64,000 nucleotides of DNA from Hydrangea macrophylla (GCA_033977485.1 CM066991.1:33601850-33665849), one strand, 5' to 3'; positions 32,478 through 45,180 are shown, counted from the first letter of the stretch. Made by a program: numbers and translations. The notes: generated by a model not told the origin, from the sequence alone.

Positions 32478-33472
32478 CTAAGTGTGATTTAAAGCAGCAT
32501 CCAATGGGGTAGAATCATTAGGTTGATAGATCACATCAAATTGTGACACAACTACCTCCAAGGGATCTTTGTAATCTACAAAATCAGACTCGTCTTCGAT
32601 GACCGTTTCAATATAATTGATTTCTTCCTCATCCTCGTATTCTTCAGGTCGGGGATTTGAGAAAATCTTGACATTTAGAGTCATGTTCTCGAATACGATG
32701 GTCATAATACCACTTCTTATTTTGATTGTGGCATCTATGGTGTTGAGGAATGGACGTCCAAATATCACCAGGATTTGTGAACATGGATTAGACACAGGTT
32801 CAGTGTCCAAAATCACAAAATTGACCAAGAGGACAAATGAATCTATCTGCACCAGAACGTCCTCCAGTATTCCTCTAGGGTATTTGACTGACCTGTAATA
32901 CCTGAACTGTCTGCCAGTTGTAACGCAACTCGGGTAGGTTTGAGTTCACCCAACCCTAATTGTTTATAAACTGAGTATGGTAGTAGGTTTACGCTTGCTC
33001 CTAAATCAAGGAGTGCGTTGTCTATCCTTTGATTCCCAATTCGGCAAGAGACAGTTGGGGTACCGGGGTCTTTGAGTTTCAGAGGCAATTCATTTTGGAT
33101 GATTGCGCTTGCTTGACAAGCGACATAGGTGTGTTTCTTTACACTTTGCCTCCTTTTGACCGTGCATAAGTCTTTAAAGTACTTAGCATAGGCCGGCACA
33201 TGTTTGATTGCATCAAGGAGTAGTAGATTGATTTTGACTTGTTTAAACAACTCCAAAAACTCCTGATTCTTTGCCTCGTTTTTAGGTTTCTTAAGCCTTT
33301 GAGGATAAGGCGCAGGGAAAGGGCATTTAGGTAATTCATCAATGAAAGGCTCCTTTCCGGGCCTTCTCTCAACTTCTTCGACTTCTTTAGGAGTGTCATC
33401 ATTTGATTCTAATGGTTTGTCATCAGTGGACGACTCCTCTTCTTGAGTGGATGGTTTGATTTTATTTACCAC
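32478..33472 (-). pseudogene. Aspartic protease region, Athila element
   Basis: The frame 33472-32843 has the linker and NALLDLGASVNLLPYSVYKQ and LGLGELKPTRVALQLAD. A frame change near 32895 is followed by the second part (32852-32478) with NFVILDTEPVSNPCSQILVI and FGRPFLNTIDATIKI. The active site reads DLGA. Confidence 0.88.
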
Positions 33473-33479
33473 ATTATCC

Positions 33480-35041
33480 TCTTTATACTCTTCAAGGGTA
33501 GAGAAGGGTAAATTGCACCCTATAATCTTACTGCTACTCAGAGTAGTTACGATTTTTGCTTGTTCGTGATTAGTGGGACCATTGTTGTATCCCTTAGGGT
33601 TTTAAAGTGGTTGCGCAGGAAACGTTCCACTTGACCCCTCTTGTCGTGGATCCATTCTCTCTAATGTTGCGGACGTTTTACTCATCATTTGAATTAACTA
33701 TTGTGTTAAATTTGCATTAGAGATTAGATCTTCCTCTTGCACCTTTTTGTGCAGTGGCACATAGATATTTGATTGCGGATTATTAGAGGGTTGGGCATGG
33801 TTATAGTTATTTGATCTATTTTGATTGAATGACTGGGACTGCCTATTGTATTGCCCTTGATAGTGATTATTGTTATTGTAGGGCTGTTGTTGTTGATATT
33901 GGTTTAGGGTCCCAGCATCATTTTTTCAATCAAACCCGGGGTGATTCCATCGATTGTTATTCTGAAAATTGTTATTATTGTAGGAATTCCCCGCCCCCTT
34001 ATATCCTTACATGGCATTCATTTCCATGTGGGCTTGTTCTTGAAAGTACGGCACATTGGGACAATATTGATTGGTGTGTCCCAACATGTTGCATGTGCCG
34101 CATGCTTCTTCAGGTAAAACCTGCCTAGAACTATATCCTTTCATTGTCAACTCTTCTACCTTCTTAACTAGTTCTTCATATTTACTCATTAGATGATCCT
34201 CACTTTTTAATTGGTATAGACTCTTCTCCTCTACACAGGATATCTGTGAGCGTGGCACATCTTCCGAATTGGACCATTCATGGGCATGTTCAGCTAGCCA
34301 CTTGAAGTGAGCTTCTGCTTCTTCCGTGTTTTTACGAAGAAATGACCCTGAACTTATGGTTTCGAATAACTTTTTAGTTTCACCATTTAACCCTTCATAA
34401 AAGTAGCTTATGGTTCACCATTTCTCATACCCGTGATGTGGACATGAAAGAAGCAAATCCTTGAAACGCTCCCAAATTTGAGTGAAGGTTTCATTGCTCT
34501 TTTGTTTATAAGAGTTAATTTGTCATTTAAGCTGAGTGGTCATGCGCGGTGGAAAGAATTTCTTTAAGAAAACAGTGTTCATCGCATGCCAGGTATAAAT
34601 CAAATTCGGCTTCAAAGTGAGTAGCCACGCTTTTGCTTTATCCTTCAAAGTGAAAGGAAATAGCATTAGACATGTCACATCTATAGGGCAATTTTGTAAG
34701 AATGTTTTACAAACATCCTTGAAGTCCTTGACGTGTAGATATGCCTTCTCGATATCCATTCCATGGAAGGTTGGAAGGAGTTGAATCATTCCGTTGCGAA
34801 ATTAAAATTCGCCAACATGAGGTGGAATGAGAATATAAGAAGGTGTAGGTGCATGTTCGGGTGTCATGAGATCGCACAAAGGACGAAGTGAATCATCAAT
34901 TGGTACAACCACATTCTCATCATTTTCACTTTGATTGTCAGCCATTGAATCGGTTCGTGTGGCTACAGGATTAATAAAATCAGAGGAATCGGCTAAGTAG
35001 AATGGATTTCCGTAGATTCCTTCAATGGAATTATCGAACAT
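33480..35041 (-). pseudogene. gag: Gag of Athila element
   Basis: The likely start is ATG 35041. Gag core has LLPTFHGMDIEKAYLHVKDF and FTLKDKAKAWLLTLKPN (34523-34789); zinc knuckle CGTCNMLGHTNQYC lies in 34007-34258. Stops or frame changes near 34800, 34520 and 34000 break it. The order and motifs match the Athila-like Gag at 10039-12528. Confidence 0.85.
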
Positions 35042-35155
35042 AAAAGGAAAGATCCTAAGTAGTTTTAATCTAAAGAATAAGAGACAAAAGAACAACAAAA
35101 GAAAATATAAAGAGGTAAAGATAGATTGAGGTAATCTAGCGTTAGCTTGTCGCTT

Positions 35156-35173
35156 TCCCCAGCAATGGCGCCA
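35156..35173 (-). other. PBS of Athila element (tRNA-Asp type)
   Basis: The minus strand reads TGGCGCCATTGCTGGGGA, six bases inside the LTR end; close to the tRNA-Asp complement. Confidence 0.8.
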
Positions 35174-35837
35174 AAAACTTGACACGGTTAAAAATGTGTG
35201 TGCTTATGTGCTATACCCAAGTATAGGTAATCGTGCAAGTAGTAATCTGGTTAAGACCAAGTCGATCCCACAGGGAAGGTGATAAACTAAATACTTAGAT
35301 TAAACTCTAAAAGGAAAATAAAAATCAATATATGAAAGGTTGTAGAACACGAAGTTCCACGAAGTAACTACTAAAATTAAAGCAACTAAAGTAAATTAAA
35401 CTAATGATTAACTAATTAACTAAAGCGATGTTTTAAAACGTGTTTTTTCTTAATAAAAGGGAATGTTGGGATTACACGAATCCACCGCGACCTAGCTATC
35501 TACCATGCAATTACATTGAAGCTCAATGGAGCACATTTTCTACAGCATTCCATATTTCTCTTAGAATAAAGAATCCATAGTCCTTTCATGACCGGGACTA
35601 TATCATCACAGTTAATTTGAAACACATGAAAGCGGTTTAAAACCATAGTTAAGACTCGCACCTACAATGGTGTTAGCATTGAAGGTGGTTTACAAAAGAT
35701 ATTGAAGAAAAATGCCTTAAGGCTTTAAGTTCAGAGACTGTTTTGACAAACTGAGCATTTGGGGACAGTTTGATAACGAATCTCTAAAACAGAAAGTCTA
35801 GGAATACTACATAGAATGTTCTCAAGAATCAAAGGGT

Positions 35838-35960
35838 GCGATCGATCGAAGCGCTTTCGATCGATCGAATATCTTCATCTCTCGATCGATCGAAATGTCT
35901 TCGATCGATTGACAGTGTCTCTGGTCCGATCCATCGAACAAACTTCGATCGATCGAACAC
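35838..35960. repeat. RATCGATY palindrome cluster, inner part of Athila LTR
   Basis: Six sites such as GCGATCGATCGAAG and TTCGATCGATTGAC in about 120 bp. They lie downstream of the TATA box on minus, in R/U5. Confidence 0.88.
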
Positions 35961-36377
35961 AGGAATTATTCTTCTGCATGGCAGAGGCTTGAGATCACGA
36001 TTTCATCGTGATCTCCCAACCTGGGGACTACTCAGACATGGTTTGGAGTGTCTTAGATTTGTTTTTAACATAAAAGTCCATTAAAGTTTTGTTTGTTTGC
36101 GATTTAAATATAAAATCTATGAAAACTAATGATTTAACCCTATCTAACATGAAATACTATGGTTCTAGCAGATTAACCTACAATAAATAGCAAGTAGACT
36201 GTAAACAAAACGATAAGAAGTAACCTGGAATGATGAACTTATATTAAACTTAATAAAATCCAACCAAAAACAATAGAAATCCTTGATAAAACCTACAAAA
36301 ATAAGAACAAACTCTCTTCTCCCTATGTAAAACTGATAAAAAGTGAAGTGGCCGCCCTTCTGGACGTATACAAAACG

Positions 36378-36391
36378 TATATATATATATT
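36378..36391 (-). promoter_or_regulatory. TATA box of Athila LTR
   Basis: An uninterrupted TATATATATATAT run, the best promoter candidate on minus. The cluster at 36457-36570 begins about 65 bp upstream of it. Confidence 0.5.
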
Positions 36392-36456
36392 ACACTTAAG
36401 GCTAGGGTTAAAAATTCCATTTCTGCTGCGTGCGCATAAATTCTGATAAAAACCAT

Positions 36457-36570
36457 GTTCGATCGATCGAACATCCCTCGATCGATTGAACTTCTGGGAT
36501 CTTCGAGCGCTTGAACATAATTCAATCGATTGAAACCTTGATCGCTCAAAACCTCCTCGATCGCTCGAAA
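36457..36570. repeat. RATCGATY palindrome cluster in Athila LTR U3
   Basis: Six sites in about 115 bp: GTTCGATCGATCGAAC, CTCGATCGATTGAAC, TTCAATCGATTGAA, and decayed forms with GATCGCTC or TTCGAGCGCTTGAA. Confidence 0.88.
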
Positions 36571-36693
36571 CTTCCTTTTCATGTTTGAATTGTCTTCATT
36601 AAAACCAAGCACTTCCTTTTATCTAGCTCATTCAGTTCCTCACACAGTAATAGTAATCTGCACAAATAACCACTAAAACAATACCACTTATCA

Positions 36694-39600
36694 TAGATTA
36701 ATCATATTGTATAAAAATTGGCATTGTAATTCAAATTGCAGATATACAAGGGAATTGTAGACTAAATCAGTATATTTTCTTCTTTTAGCGCGGTTGTATT
36801 TTACAAATACCCCCGCTTGTCATTTGTAGTGGACCGTCGATCAGTCGGGTCACCTGTCCAATCGGCATCAGAATAAGCACGGAGCTCGAGTGAAGAATGA
36901 GCAAAAAGTGTAAACCATAAAACATTGTTCCCTTGATATATAAAAGAATGTGAAGAACAATAACATAATAAGATGATTGAGGGGTAGAAAGAAAGTGGCT
37001 GACAATATGAACTACATATGCAATATCAGGTCGAGTAACTGTGAGATAAACTAGACTCCCAACTAGCTGGTGATATATTATGGGATCACCTAGAAGAGTA
37101 CCATCCATAGGTGTGAGCTTAGAATTGAGTTCAAGAGGAGTAGGACTGGTCTTGTTATTTGTGAGTCCCACACAAGCAAGAAGATCAGAGGAGTACTTAG
37201 CTTGAGAAAGGTAGTAACCTTCAGAATTGGCAGTGATCTCAAGTCCTAGGAAATAGTTTAGCTTCGTAAGATCTATCATTTCAACATGTTTGCTTAAATG
37301 GGGTTTGAGACCCAAGATTCCATATATATCATCTCCAGTGATAATCATATCATCCACGTAGGGTGGAAAAAGTACCTCAGTCAGTTTGGCAAATGAATAG
37401 AGCCGAATCATAAGAGCTAGCTATGAAGCCGAAGCACTCAACAATTATGCTAAATTTTGCAAACCAGGCTCGTGGAGCTTGTTAGAGGCCATACAGAGCT
37501 TGTAGAGTTTACAGACTTGGTGAGAATGATAAGGATAACCAGGAGTAGGATGCATATAGACTTTTTCAGTGAGATCACAATTAAGGAAAGCATTTTTGAC
37601 GTCCATTTGGAATAAATCCAATAACGGACTGCAGCTACGGCAATGAGGCTGTGAATAGGAGTAAGATGAGCAATTGGGGCAAATGTTACCTCATAATCAA
37701 TCCAATACTCCTGGGTAAAACCTTTGGTTACAAGACGGGCTTTTATAGTGATCAATGGATCCGTTTGAGTGAGTTTTGATTTTGTAAACTCACTTACATC
37801 CCATAGCATTTTTGCCACTTGGTAATTCTACCATATCTCATTGTGTGATTTGTTCAAGCGCCTGTAATTCATCATCCATTACTTTTTACCAAAGAGGATT
37901 AGAGCTTGTTCGCGGTATGATTGAGGTTCAGAATGAGAAAAAATTATAGAAAAAGCAACATGATCACGAAGATGAACAAAAGGAGTTTTTACCCTGTCAC
38001 TTCATTAGAGAGGTGGAATAGTCCATTAAGCGGGTTAGGTAGCTCAGAAGAGAGTAAAATGGATAACTCAGGAGCATCATCAGGAGGAGCATGCAAATCA
38101 AGTGAGGGGGATGTGGAAGAAGGCTGATCTGTAGCTGCACTTTAGGAAATAGGTCTATGGAAGGATCAGTGAAGACAAGGGGAGTAGTATCAGGTGAGAG
38201 GTGAAACTTGGACATGGAGGAAAACATCTTGTGTTCCCAGAATGCCTGGATACACAAAGACATTTGGAGTAAGGATCCCAACATCTGTATCCCTTGTGTT
38301 CAATACTATATCCAAGGAAGCACCATAGTCGGGATTGGGACTCTAATTTGGTGCGTTCATGAAGTTGAAGAAAAACAAAGAAAGCACTGCCAAAGACCTT
38401 GAGTGTACTGTAATCAGGTGAATGACCATATAGTCGTTCATATGGAGATCGATTTTCAATGATTGGAGATGGAAAAAGATTCTTTGTATAGATAGCTATA
38501 AGAGCGGCTTCCCCCAAAACATATTTGGGACAAGAAGCAGATGTAAGGAGAGTACGAATAATGTTTAGAATATCTTGGTGTTTTCGCTTAGCACGTCCAT
38601 ATTGTTGGGAGGTGCCTGGGCAAGAACGGCATGGGAGAGAACCATGCTGGCATAGGAAATTAAGAACTCCAATATCAGTGTACTCAACAGCATTGTCTAC
38701 ACAAAAAACTTTGATATTGCAGGAAAATTGAGTTTTAAACATAGTTGTAAAGTCAAAGTATAGTTGAGATAGTTCAGATCGATTGTGTATGAAAAAAATC
38801 CAAGTATAACAGGAATAATCATCAATAAAAATAACAAAGTATCGTGATCCTCCCATAGTGACAGTGGGAGAGGGGCCCCATACATCTGAATGAATATTAA
38901 AAGGAGCAGAAGAAAATGAATCACTTTTATTGAATTTCAATGCTATTTGTTTTGAAAGTTCACATGGAAGACAATAAATTGGTTCCTTATTAATAGATCC
39001 TAATTAACCACTAGAAACCAAAGGTTATAGGCAACCAATTGAGGCATGGCCAAGACAAGAGTGCCAGAGACTAATAAATGAACTGGAGGAGACTGGAGCA
39101 GCTATCTGAATAGAGGGGCTGAGGTGAGACAGTTTGTGATGATTGATAAGCTCAAAGAGTCGTCCAACTTTACGGCCTATCCCAAGAGTCTATCCCATCT
39201 GCGGATCCTGCACACAATAACCAGAGTATGAAAAAAAAATAATAAGACCAAGATCACACAGTTGTCCAACAGATATAAGATTTATAGTAAGTTTGGGAAT
39301 GTAATAAGTGTGAAGAAATAAAGTATTAGAGGTGAAAACCTTGCCTATATGACTAACCAACATCGGATTACCATCAGCGGTTTGAATGCTTAGTGTGTGT
39401 GCAACATAAATTATGGTAGTGAAAAGAATTGGATCAGGTGTCATATGATTACAACAGCCAGAGTCAAAAAACCAAGATGAGTTACCTGATGTGTCGGAGA
39501 GAGCAATAGGATTGGGATTACCGGTTTGAGCGAAGAATTGTTTGACAAAATCTTCCACATGGGAGGCAGTAAGCCCTTCGGCAAAAGTCTTGGATGGTGA

Positions 39601-39753
39601 ATGATCGACTGTAGTAGCAGCAAATTTAGAGGGACCACCTCGAGGCATGGAGTACTGTTTGACAGGGTGTCGGGTGCAGTCATATTGAAGGTGACCTGGA
39701 CCTTACTTTTGATAGTATTTGCATATTTAAACACGACAATCTAAGAGAGTGTG
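36694..39753 (-). pseudogene. pol: Ty1/copia Gag-Pol remnant
   Basis: Minus-strand pieces in copia order. 39734-39190: end of gag and protease with WFFDSGCCNHMTPDP. 38940-38155: integrase core with FVIFIDDYSCYTWIF and ENRSPYERLYGHSPDYSTLK. 37818-37450: RT start with KARLVTKGFTQEY. 37411-36785: RT active site YVDDMIITGDD, LGLEI and RPDIAYVVHIVSHF, then a frameshifted RNase H. Many stops and frame changes. The N-terminal side is cut by the Ogre LTR at 39754 and the C-terminal side abuts the Athila LTR at 36693. Confidence 0.9.
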
Positions 39754-42012
39754 TGTGGATATCGCAGGTTTTCTTACCCACAGCTTTTCTAAATTAATTT
39801 CTAAAACAAATGAGTCGCCACTTAATTTTTAAAAGGAAAATTAAGAAACCATTTTGAAAGCAAACTGATCTTTTAGAAACCAGAGATTAACTAGGTCTGG
39901 GGATTATGGAATGAGAGAGGAAGGAGCCCATCGGACTAAAGCACCCTCTCTCATCCTATCTTGCGATAGGCCTCTACTCAACATCCTTTTAATCAAATTT
40001 ATTAATCTAAGCATGCCCTCAACTAATACATATATACATATACATCACAAAAGCATGTCCAAATGGTGTAAAATTGCAATTGACAAAATATCATTCAAAA
40101 GCCACGTAATTCAGGTAACAAGCGACATGATATGCAATAGAGAACAAGTGAACTTACCCGAGATCCAGCAGCGATAATAAACGTGCAATGCATGCGAATA
40201 AAAGAAAATCCTAAAAAGAGTCTCTAATCACATATACACATAAGGCAAAACCTAATTCTAAGGTGTCGCGCATTAAGTCGAAAAATCAATAAAAACAAGA
40301 AATTAAGATAAACTAAAGAGGAGTTCTAGAAATCGTACCTTAATAGCGCTACAAAACAAAGGGTTAGTCCACATGATATGCAAAACACAATGTTAAAAAT
40401 GACAATCCTAAATTTCTAGCTTACATCTATCTAATGTAATTAAATCCAAAGCAAATAAGTCTTAATTACAAGTGTCGAATCATATAGATGAATATGTACA
40501 TGGACAAGGATAAACTATGAAATACTCTTAAACTTTGAATTCAAACTCAACTAATCATTATTAAAGCATGGTTTAAGCCCTAGATCATAGAAAAGTCATT
40601 TAGACCCTTATTTACAAAGTAAGTCAAATGTGTCATAAAACTCTGAAAATTGCAGAGAGCAGACCAGAACTTAAAAGACATAAAAAGCATATCTCCCATG
40701 GTTTGATCTTGATGATTTTTGGACTCAATATGCCTCTGTGAGTCTAGTTTTCAAATCAAAAAGAAAATCACAGTTCCAACGGTCGGATCTCCGGGAATAT
40801 GAAAAATACTAGACATCACTCGGCACTTTACAACCTTCTATCCAGAATTCTTGCACGATTTATTAAAAATAGCAAAAAAATCCGAATTGCTTTGTTCTTT
40901 TTAGGGTGACTTCCTAACACATTAATCTTCATAGAAACAATTATTTGGAGTCACAAACACTTTATTAGAACTCTTATTTAATTGTTTCAAAAGAGTGTCA
41001 CTATTCTGAAACTATTCTGAAATTCTGGACAGATTGTATTTGTGTCACAAAACTCATGATCAAACCATCCTAAACATGAAACCACCTTAAAAAAAAAATT
41101 ACAGTGGTAGAATATTGTGTTATTAACACTTTCCCGTTGGTTTCACTTGATTTCAACGGTTAGATTTTGAACTAAAAATCTTTGATCAAAAACAGTTTGT
41201 GGATTCACTGTTTTTACTTTGCTAGTTCAATTTTATTTGGTAACTCCAACTATTAAACCATGAAGTTGAGTTGAACCAAACCACTTCTCTTACCATTTGA
41301 TGGCCATTAGAGACTATAAACCTTTATTCTTCATAGATTTCAAATGAAATATGGATAGACTTCATGAAATCTATAAGATAAGGAATCTAAACCATGGAGA
41401 TGGGTTTAGACTCAAAACTAACTTTCTCCTACCATTTGATGGTCATTGGAGAGGGAGACATGACTATGACCCATGAGTCCTAAAGGAATATAGAAGGGAC
41501 TCCTCAAGACATCAAGTTTAGAAGATCCAACTCATGAATATGGACTTGGATCCTCTTATGAAGTGGTGATCAAACTTTGACTCCTATGTGAGGCACAAGC
41601 CTACATGGGATTCAAAAGATCATGCTCAAGAGATCAAAAGAGATATTGAAGATCTCCAAGACCTTCAAGAGAAGAATATAAACAAGAAAGTGGAAGAAAG
41701 TAATATGGAGACAAGAGAAACTCCTAAGTTTACTTGGTAAACAAAGAAAATAGTGAAAGATTTTAGGATTAGAGATTTTAAGAGAAGAAAGAAAAAGTCA
41801 ATAATCTATGGTTAGAGGATCACCTCCAAATTATCCTCAAAGTTTTCTTTTCTTTGAAGATCTTCCAAGCTCTTCTCTCTAATTCTCTAAACACTCTCTT
41901 TTCTCTCTAAAAAATGTTGGTGTAATGGAAGTATTTTTTGCTTGTGATCTCTCTCCCAATATGTTTCTTGGTGTTCTTCTTGGTCTCCCCTCTTTTAGGA
42001 AGATCCCTTCTC

Positions 42013-42019
42013 TTTTATA
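42013..42019 (-). promoter_or_regulatory. TATA box of Ogre 3' LTR
   Basis: The minus strand reads GTTATAAAAGAGAAGG, equivalent to 4099-4105 in the other Ogre LTR. Confidence 0.6.
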
Positions 42020-42124
42020 ACAAAATTATCAGGTATTTTTGGTGAATTTTGGAGCAAAAAACAGGTGTAATTTTCTCATTTGTTGGTACAATGTGTACTT
42101 TCTGAAATTATGCAGACTGCTGTC

Positions 42125-42443
42125 CAGCGCGGCAGTCCAGATACTGACGCGGCAGTCCATGACTGCCGCTGCGGCATTTCATGACTGCCGTTGCGGCACT
42201 TCATGACTGCCGCGCGGCATTCATCAAATGCCGCGACAATTAATGGATTGTCGCATTTTTGTCAGTCTTACTTTATCAGTTTTTGTTCTTATTCGCATGC
42301 GCATACGTATTGCTCTGCAAAATACAGACTTTAAAAGTGAACGGCAGTCAGAAATCTGTGGCGGCATTCGGTGAACGCCGAAACGGCATTCTCTGACTGC
42401 CGCGCGGCACTCAGGGAGTGCCGCGGCAGTCTTCCGTGTGCCG
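42125..42443. repeat. TGCCGC/GCGGCA array in Ogre 3' LTR U3
   Basis: Counterpart of 4206-4533 with the same two sub-clusters. GACTGCCGCGCGGCACTCAG near 42395 is also found, nearly unchanged, upstream of the PMD gene at 45078. Confidence 0.9.
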
Positions 42444-42700
42444 TTTCTGGCTAAGGTTCCCCTTTTAGGTCTTTTCTCTTTTTGAAACAAATTATTTTTG
42501 AAGATCCTTTCCAAAAGTTGTGTTTTATATCTGAATTCTCCTAAATACCTGGTATTTCCCTCTTTCTGTGAAATTTTATCGCGTTTTGGAGATTTTCGGA
42601 AGAGCTTGGAATACTTCGGATTTTTCGGTCATTGTCATCATTGGACGTGGAGGTGACGCTCTCCTAAATTCGACGGCCGGTCAAAATTGGGGTGTCTACA

Positions 42701-42719
42701 GTTTGCCCCTCTTTGACAG
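42701..42719 (-). other. Polypurine tract of second Ogre element
   Basis: The minus strand reads CTGTCAAAGAGGGGCAAAC directly before the LTR start TGTAGACACC. Confidence 0.75.
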
Positions 42720-43142
42720 AGCTTGTGGAGCAACGCGTCCCATAAGTGAATGTCAAAGCCTGTGTGAAGACAAGCCTTTGACCTGCCTGTCGAATTTAGG
42801 CAAAAACAAAATGCGTTGCAAAAACGGGCGTGCAGCGAAATTCTAATTGGTCGTGCTCCATGACGAGCTGCCTACGTATCCCTGTCAGGAATCAGACCAA
42901 AGCGTAGTTCAGGCATGGGTTGAACATTCACAAACGCAAATAGTCACACGGATGGATGCACCTATCCTGTCGTGATGCACGTGCTATACAACGGTGTTGT
43001 CTGAATTAACCTGGTTATGTAAATGTCATGCTTATCACATTTTCCCTATAAATGACGCGCATTTCGTGGCGTGTTAGTCAGGGAATATTATCTATGCGAG
43101 AATCTGTCACAGGAGTCATGAGAGTGCTTTTGACTTGATCAC
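42720..43142 (-). other. Ogre 3' untranslated region before the tandem array
   Basis: Non-coding. It contains GAGCTGCCTACGTATCCCTG, a phrase I remember as common near the 3' end of Ogre-like elements. No domain. Confidence 0.55.
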
Positions 43143-44709
43143 GAAGGTCAACGCAAGTCCGTCGCGAAAACCGGGAATATAAGTCCGCTATATTCTAAAA
43201 AATGAGGGTTGACGCAAGTCAGTTGCGAGAACCGGGAATATAAGTCCGTTATATTCTCAAAAACGCGGGTTGACGCAATTCCGTTGCGAGAACCGGGAAT
43301 ATAAGTCCGTTATATTCTCAAAAACGCGGGTTGACGCAAGTCCGTTGCGAGAACCGGGAATATAAGTCCGTTATATTCTCAAAAACGCGGGTTGACGCAA
43401 GTCCGTTGCGAGAACCGGGAATATAAGTCCGTTATATTCTCAAAAACGCGGGTTGACGCAAGTCCGTTGCGAGAACCGGGAATATAAGTCCGTTATATTC
43501 TAAAAAACGAGGGTTGACGCAAGTCCGTTGCGAGAACCGGGAATATAAGTCCGTTATATTCTCAAAAACGCGGGTTGACGCAAGTCCGTTGCGAGAACCG
43601 GGAATAAAAGTCCGTTATATTCTCAAAAACGCGGGTTGACGTAAGTCCGTTGTGAGAACCGGGAATATTAGTCCGTTATATTCTAAAAAACGAGGGTTGA
43701 CGCAAGTCCGTTGCGAGAACCGGGAATATAAGTCCGTTATATTCTCAAAAATGCGGGTTGACGCAAGTCCGTTGCGAGAACCGGGAATATAAGTCCGTTA
43801 TATTCTCAAAAACGCGGGTTGACGCAAGTCCGTTGCGAGAACCGAGAATATAAGTCCGTTATATTCTCAAAAACGCGGGTTGACGCCAGTCCGTTGCGAG
43901 AACCGGGAATATAAGTCCGTTATATTCTCAAAAACGCGGGTTGACGCAAGTCCGTTGCGAGAACCGGGAATATAAGTCCGTTATATTCTAAAAAACGAGG
44001 GTTGACGCAAGTCCGTTGCGAGAACCGGGAATATAAGTCCGTTATATTCTCAAAAACACGGGTTGACGCAAGTCCGTTGCGAGAACCGGGAATATAAGTC
44101 CGTTATATTCTCAAAAACGCGGGTTGACGCAAGTCCGTTGCGAGAACCGGGAATATAAGTCCGTTATATTCTCAAAAACGGGGGTTGATGCAAGTCCGTT
44201 GCGAGAACCGGGAATATAAGTCCGTTATATTCTCAAAAACGCGGGTTGACGCAAGTCCGTTGCGAGAACCGGGAATATAAGTCCGTTATATTCTCAAAAA
44301 TGCGGGTTGACGCAAGTCCGTTGCGAGAACCGGGAATATAAGTCCGTTATATTCTCAAAAACGCGGGTTGATGCAAGTCCGTTGCGAGAACCGGGAATAT
44401 AAGTCCGTTATATTCTCAAAAACGAGGGTTGACGCAAGTCCGTTGCGAGAACCGGGAATATAAGTCCGTTATATTCTCAAAAACGCGGGTTGACGCAAGT
44501 CCGTTGCGAGAACCGGGAATATAAGTCCGTTATATTCTCAAAAACGCGGGTTGACGCAAGTCCGTTGCGAGAACCGGGAATATAAGTCCGTTATATTCTC
44601 AAAAATGCGGGTTGACGCAAGTTCGTTGCGAGAACCGGGAATATAAGTCCGTTATATTCTCAAAAACGCGGGGGTTGACGCAAGTCCGTTGCGAAAACCG
44701 GGAATATAA
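43143..44709. repeat. 61-bp tandem array, about 26 units
   Basis: Each unit reads GTTGACGCAAGTCCGTTGCG, AGAACCGGGAATATAAGTCC, GTTATATTCTCAAAAACGCG, G. Units differ by 0-4 bases; the outer ones have diverged most. Each contains two inverted repeats with the same loop: CGCAA-GTCCG-TTGCG and GAATATAA-GTCCG-TTATATTC. The array lies in the 3' UTR of the minus-strand element. Confidence 0.97.
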
Positions 44710-44895
44710 ATCTGGGCCCACGGGCTCAGATGTTTTCAATTTTTCAAGAGTCGGGGCCCGCGAGCTCAGACATTTCGATTTTCAAAATTGGGAGCCCACG
44801 GGCTCAAATATTTTTATTTTCATAAATCGGGAGTCCACGGGCTCAAACATCTCCAATTTTCAAAAATTGGGGGCCCACAGGCTCAAACATTTTTA
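44710..44895. repeat. About 40-bp tandem repeat, five units
   Basis: Units of the type GGGAGCCCACGGGCTCAAAT followed by a T-rich ATTTTCAAAA spacer. The core GAGCCC-AC-GGGCTC is a perfect inverted repeat in the third unit and nearly so in the others. It adjoins the 61-bp array. Confidence 0.85.
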
Positions 44896-45047
44896 AAATT
44901 CCAAAATTTGTAGTCGATGTGTACCCAAGAAACGATCCTGAGGGCCAAAAGCGCAATGAGGGCAATTTTTGGGGCCTCAAATTTAATTTTCGGGACTTGA
45001 TTTGAATTTTTGGGGGGAAAGTAAATATCTTTGAACCGCCTTAATCG

Positions 45048-45180
45048 CGGCACACGCGGTTTTCCGCGGCAGTCCGTGACTGCCGCGCGGCACTCACGGA
45101 GTGCCATTGCGGCACTCGGCGAGTGCCGCGCAGCAGTTGACTGACTGCCACGCACGGAAAAATGAGTGCCGCGTTTGAGG
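45048..45180. promoter_or_regulatory. TGCCGC/GCGGCA array upstream of PMD gene
   Basis: About ten half-sites in 130 bp, including GACTGCCGCGCGGCACTCAC followed by GGAGTGCC. This matches the Ogre LTR array nearly base for base over about 28 bp. It ends about 240 bp before the PMD start codon, so it is probably promoter-proximal. Confidence 0.85.

Larger units (their letters stand above)
32078..36693 (-). mobile_element. Athila-lineage Ty3 element, 5' half
   Basis: Minus-strand order is 5' LTR (36693 to 35180), PBS, gag, protease and the first part of reverse transcriptase, where it ends abruptly at about 32078 against Tat integrase. The same family recurs at 60545-64000. Confidence 0.9.
35180..36693 (-). 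repeat. 5' LTR of Athila element (about 1.5 kb)
   Basis: On plus it begins TGACACGGTTAAAAATG next to the PBS and ends near CAATACCACTTATCA, where the adjoining copia pol remnant begins. The outer end is placed by the TG...CA rule only. Confidence 0.75.
39754..42700 (-). repeat. Ogre 3' LTR (2947 bp)
   Basis: Same family as 1836-4791, beginning TGTGGATATCGCAGG and ending GGGGTGTCTACA on plus. The polypurine tract on the right makes it a 3' LTR on minus. TATA box at 42013-42019. It interrupts copia sequence; the bases before it are GTGTG. Confidence 0.94.

Noticed and set aside
1836..42700. The two Ogre LTRs as the ends of one 41-kb element
   Set aside because: The first has its PBS and gag on the left and the second its polypurine tract on the right, so the internal sequences point away from each other; they are two elements.
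42568..42846. Frame across Ogre LTR edge as a gene
   Set aside because: It spans the LTR end and polypurine tract and has no conserved motif.
43143..44709. CRISPR-like array
   Set aside because: The whole 61-bp unit repeats without unique spacers and lies in a plant retroelement 3' UTR; it is a tandem array.
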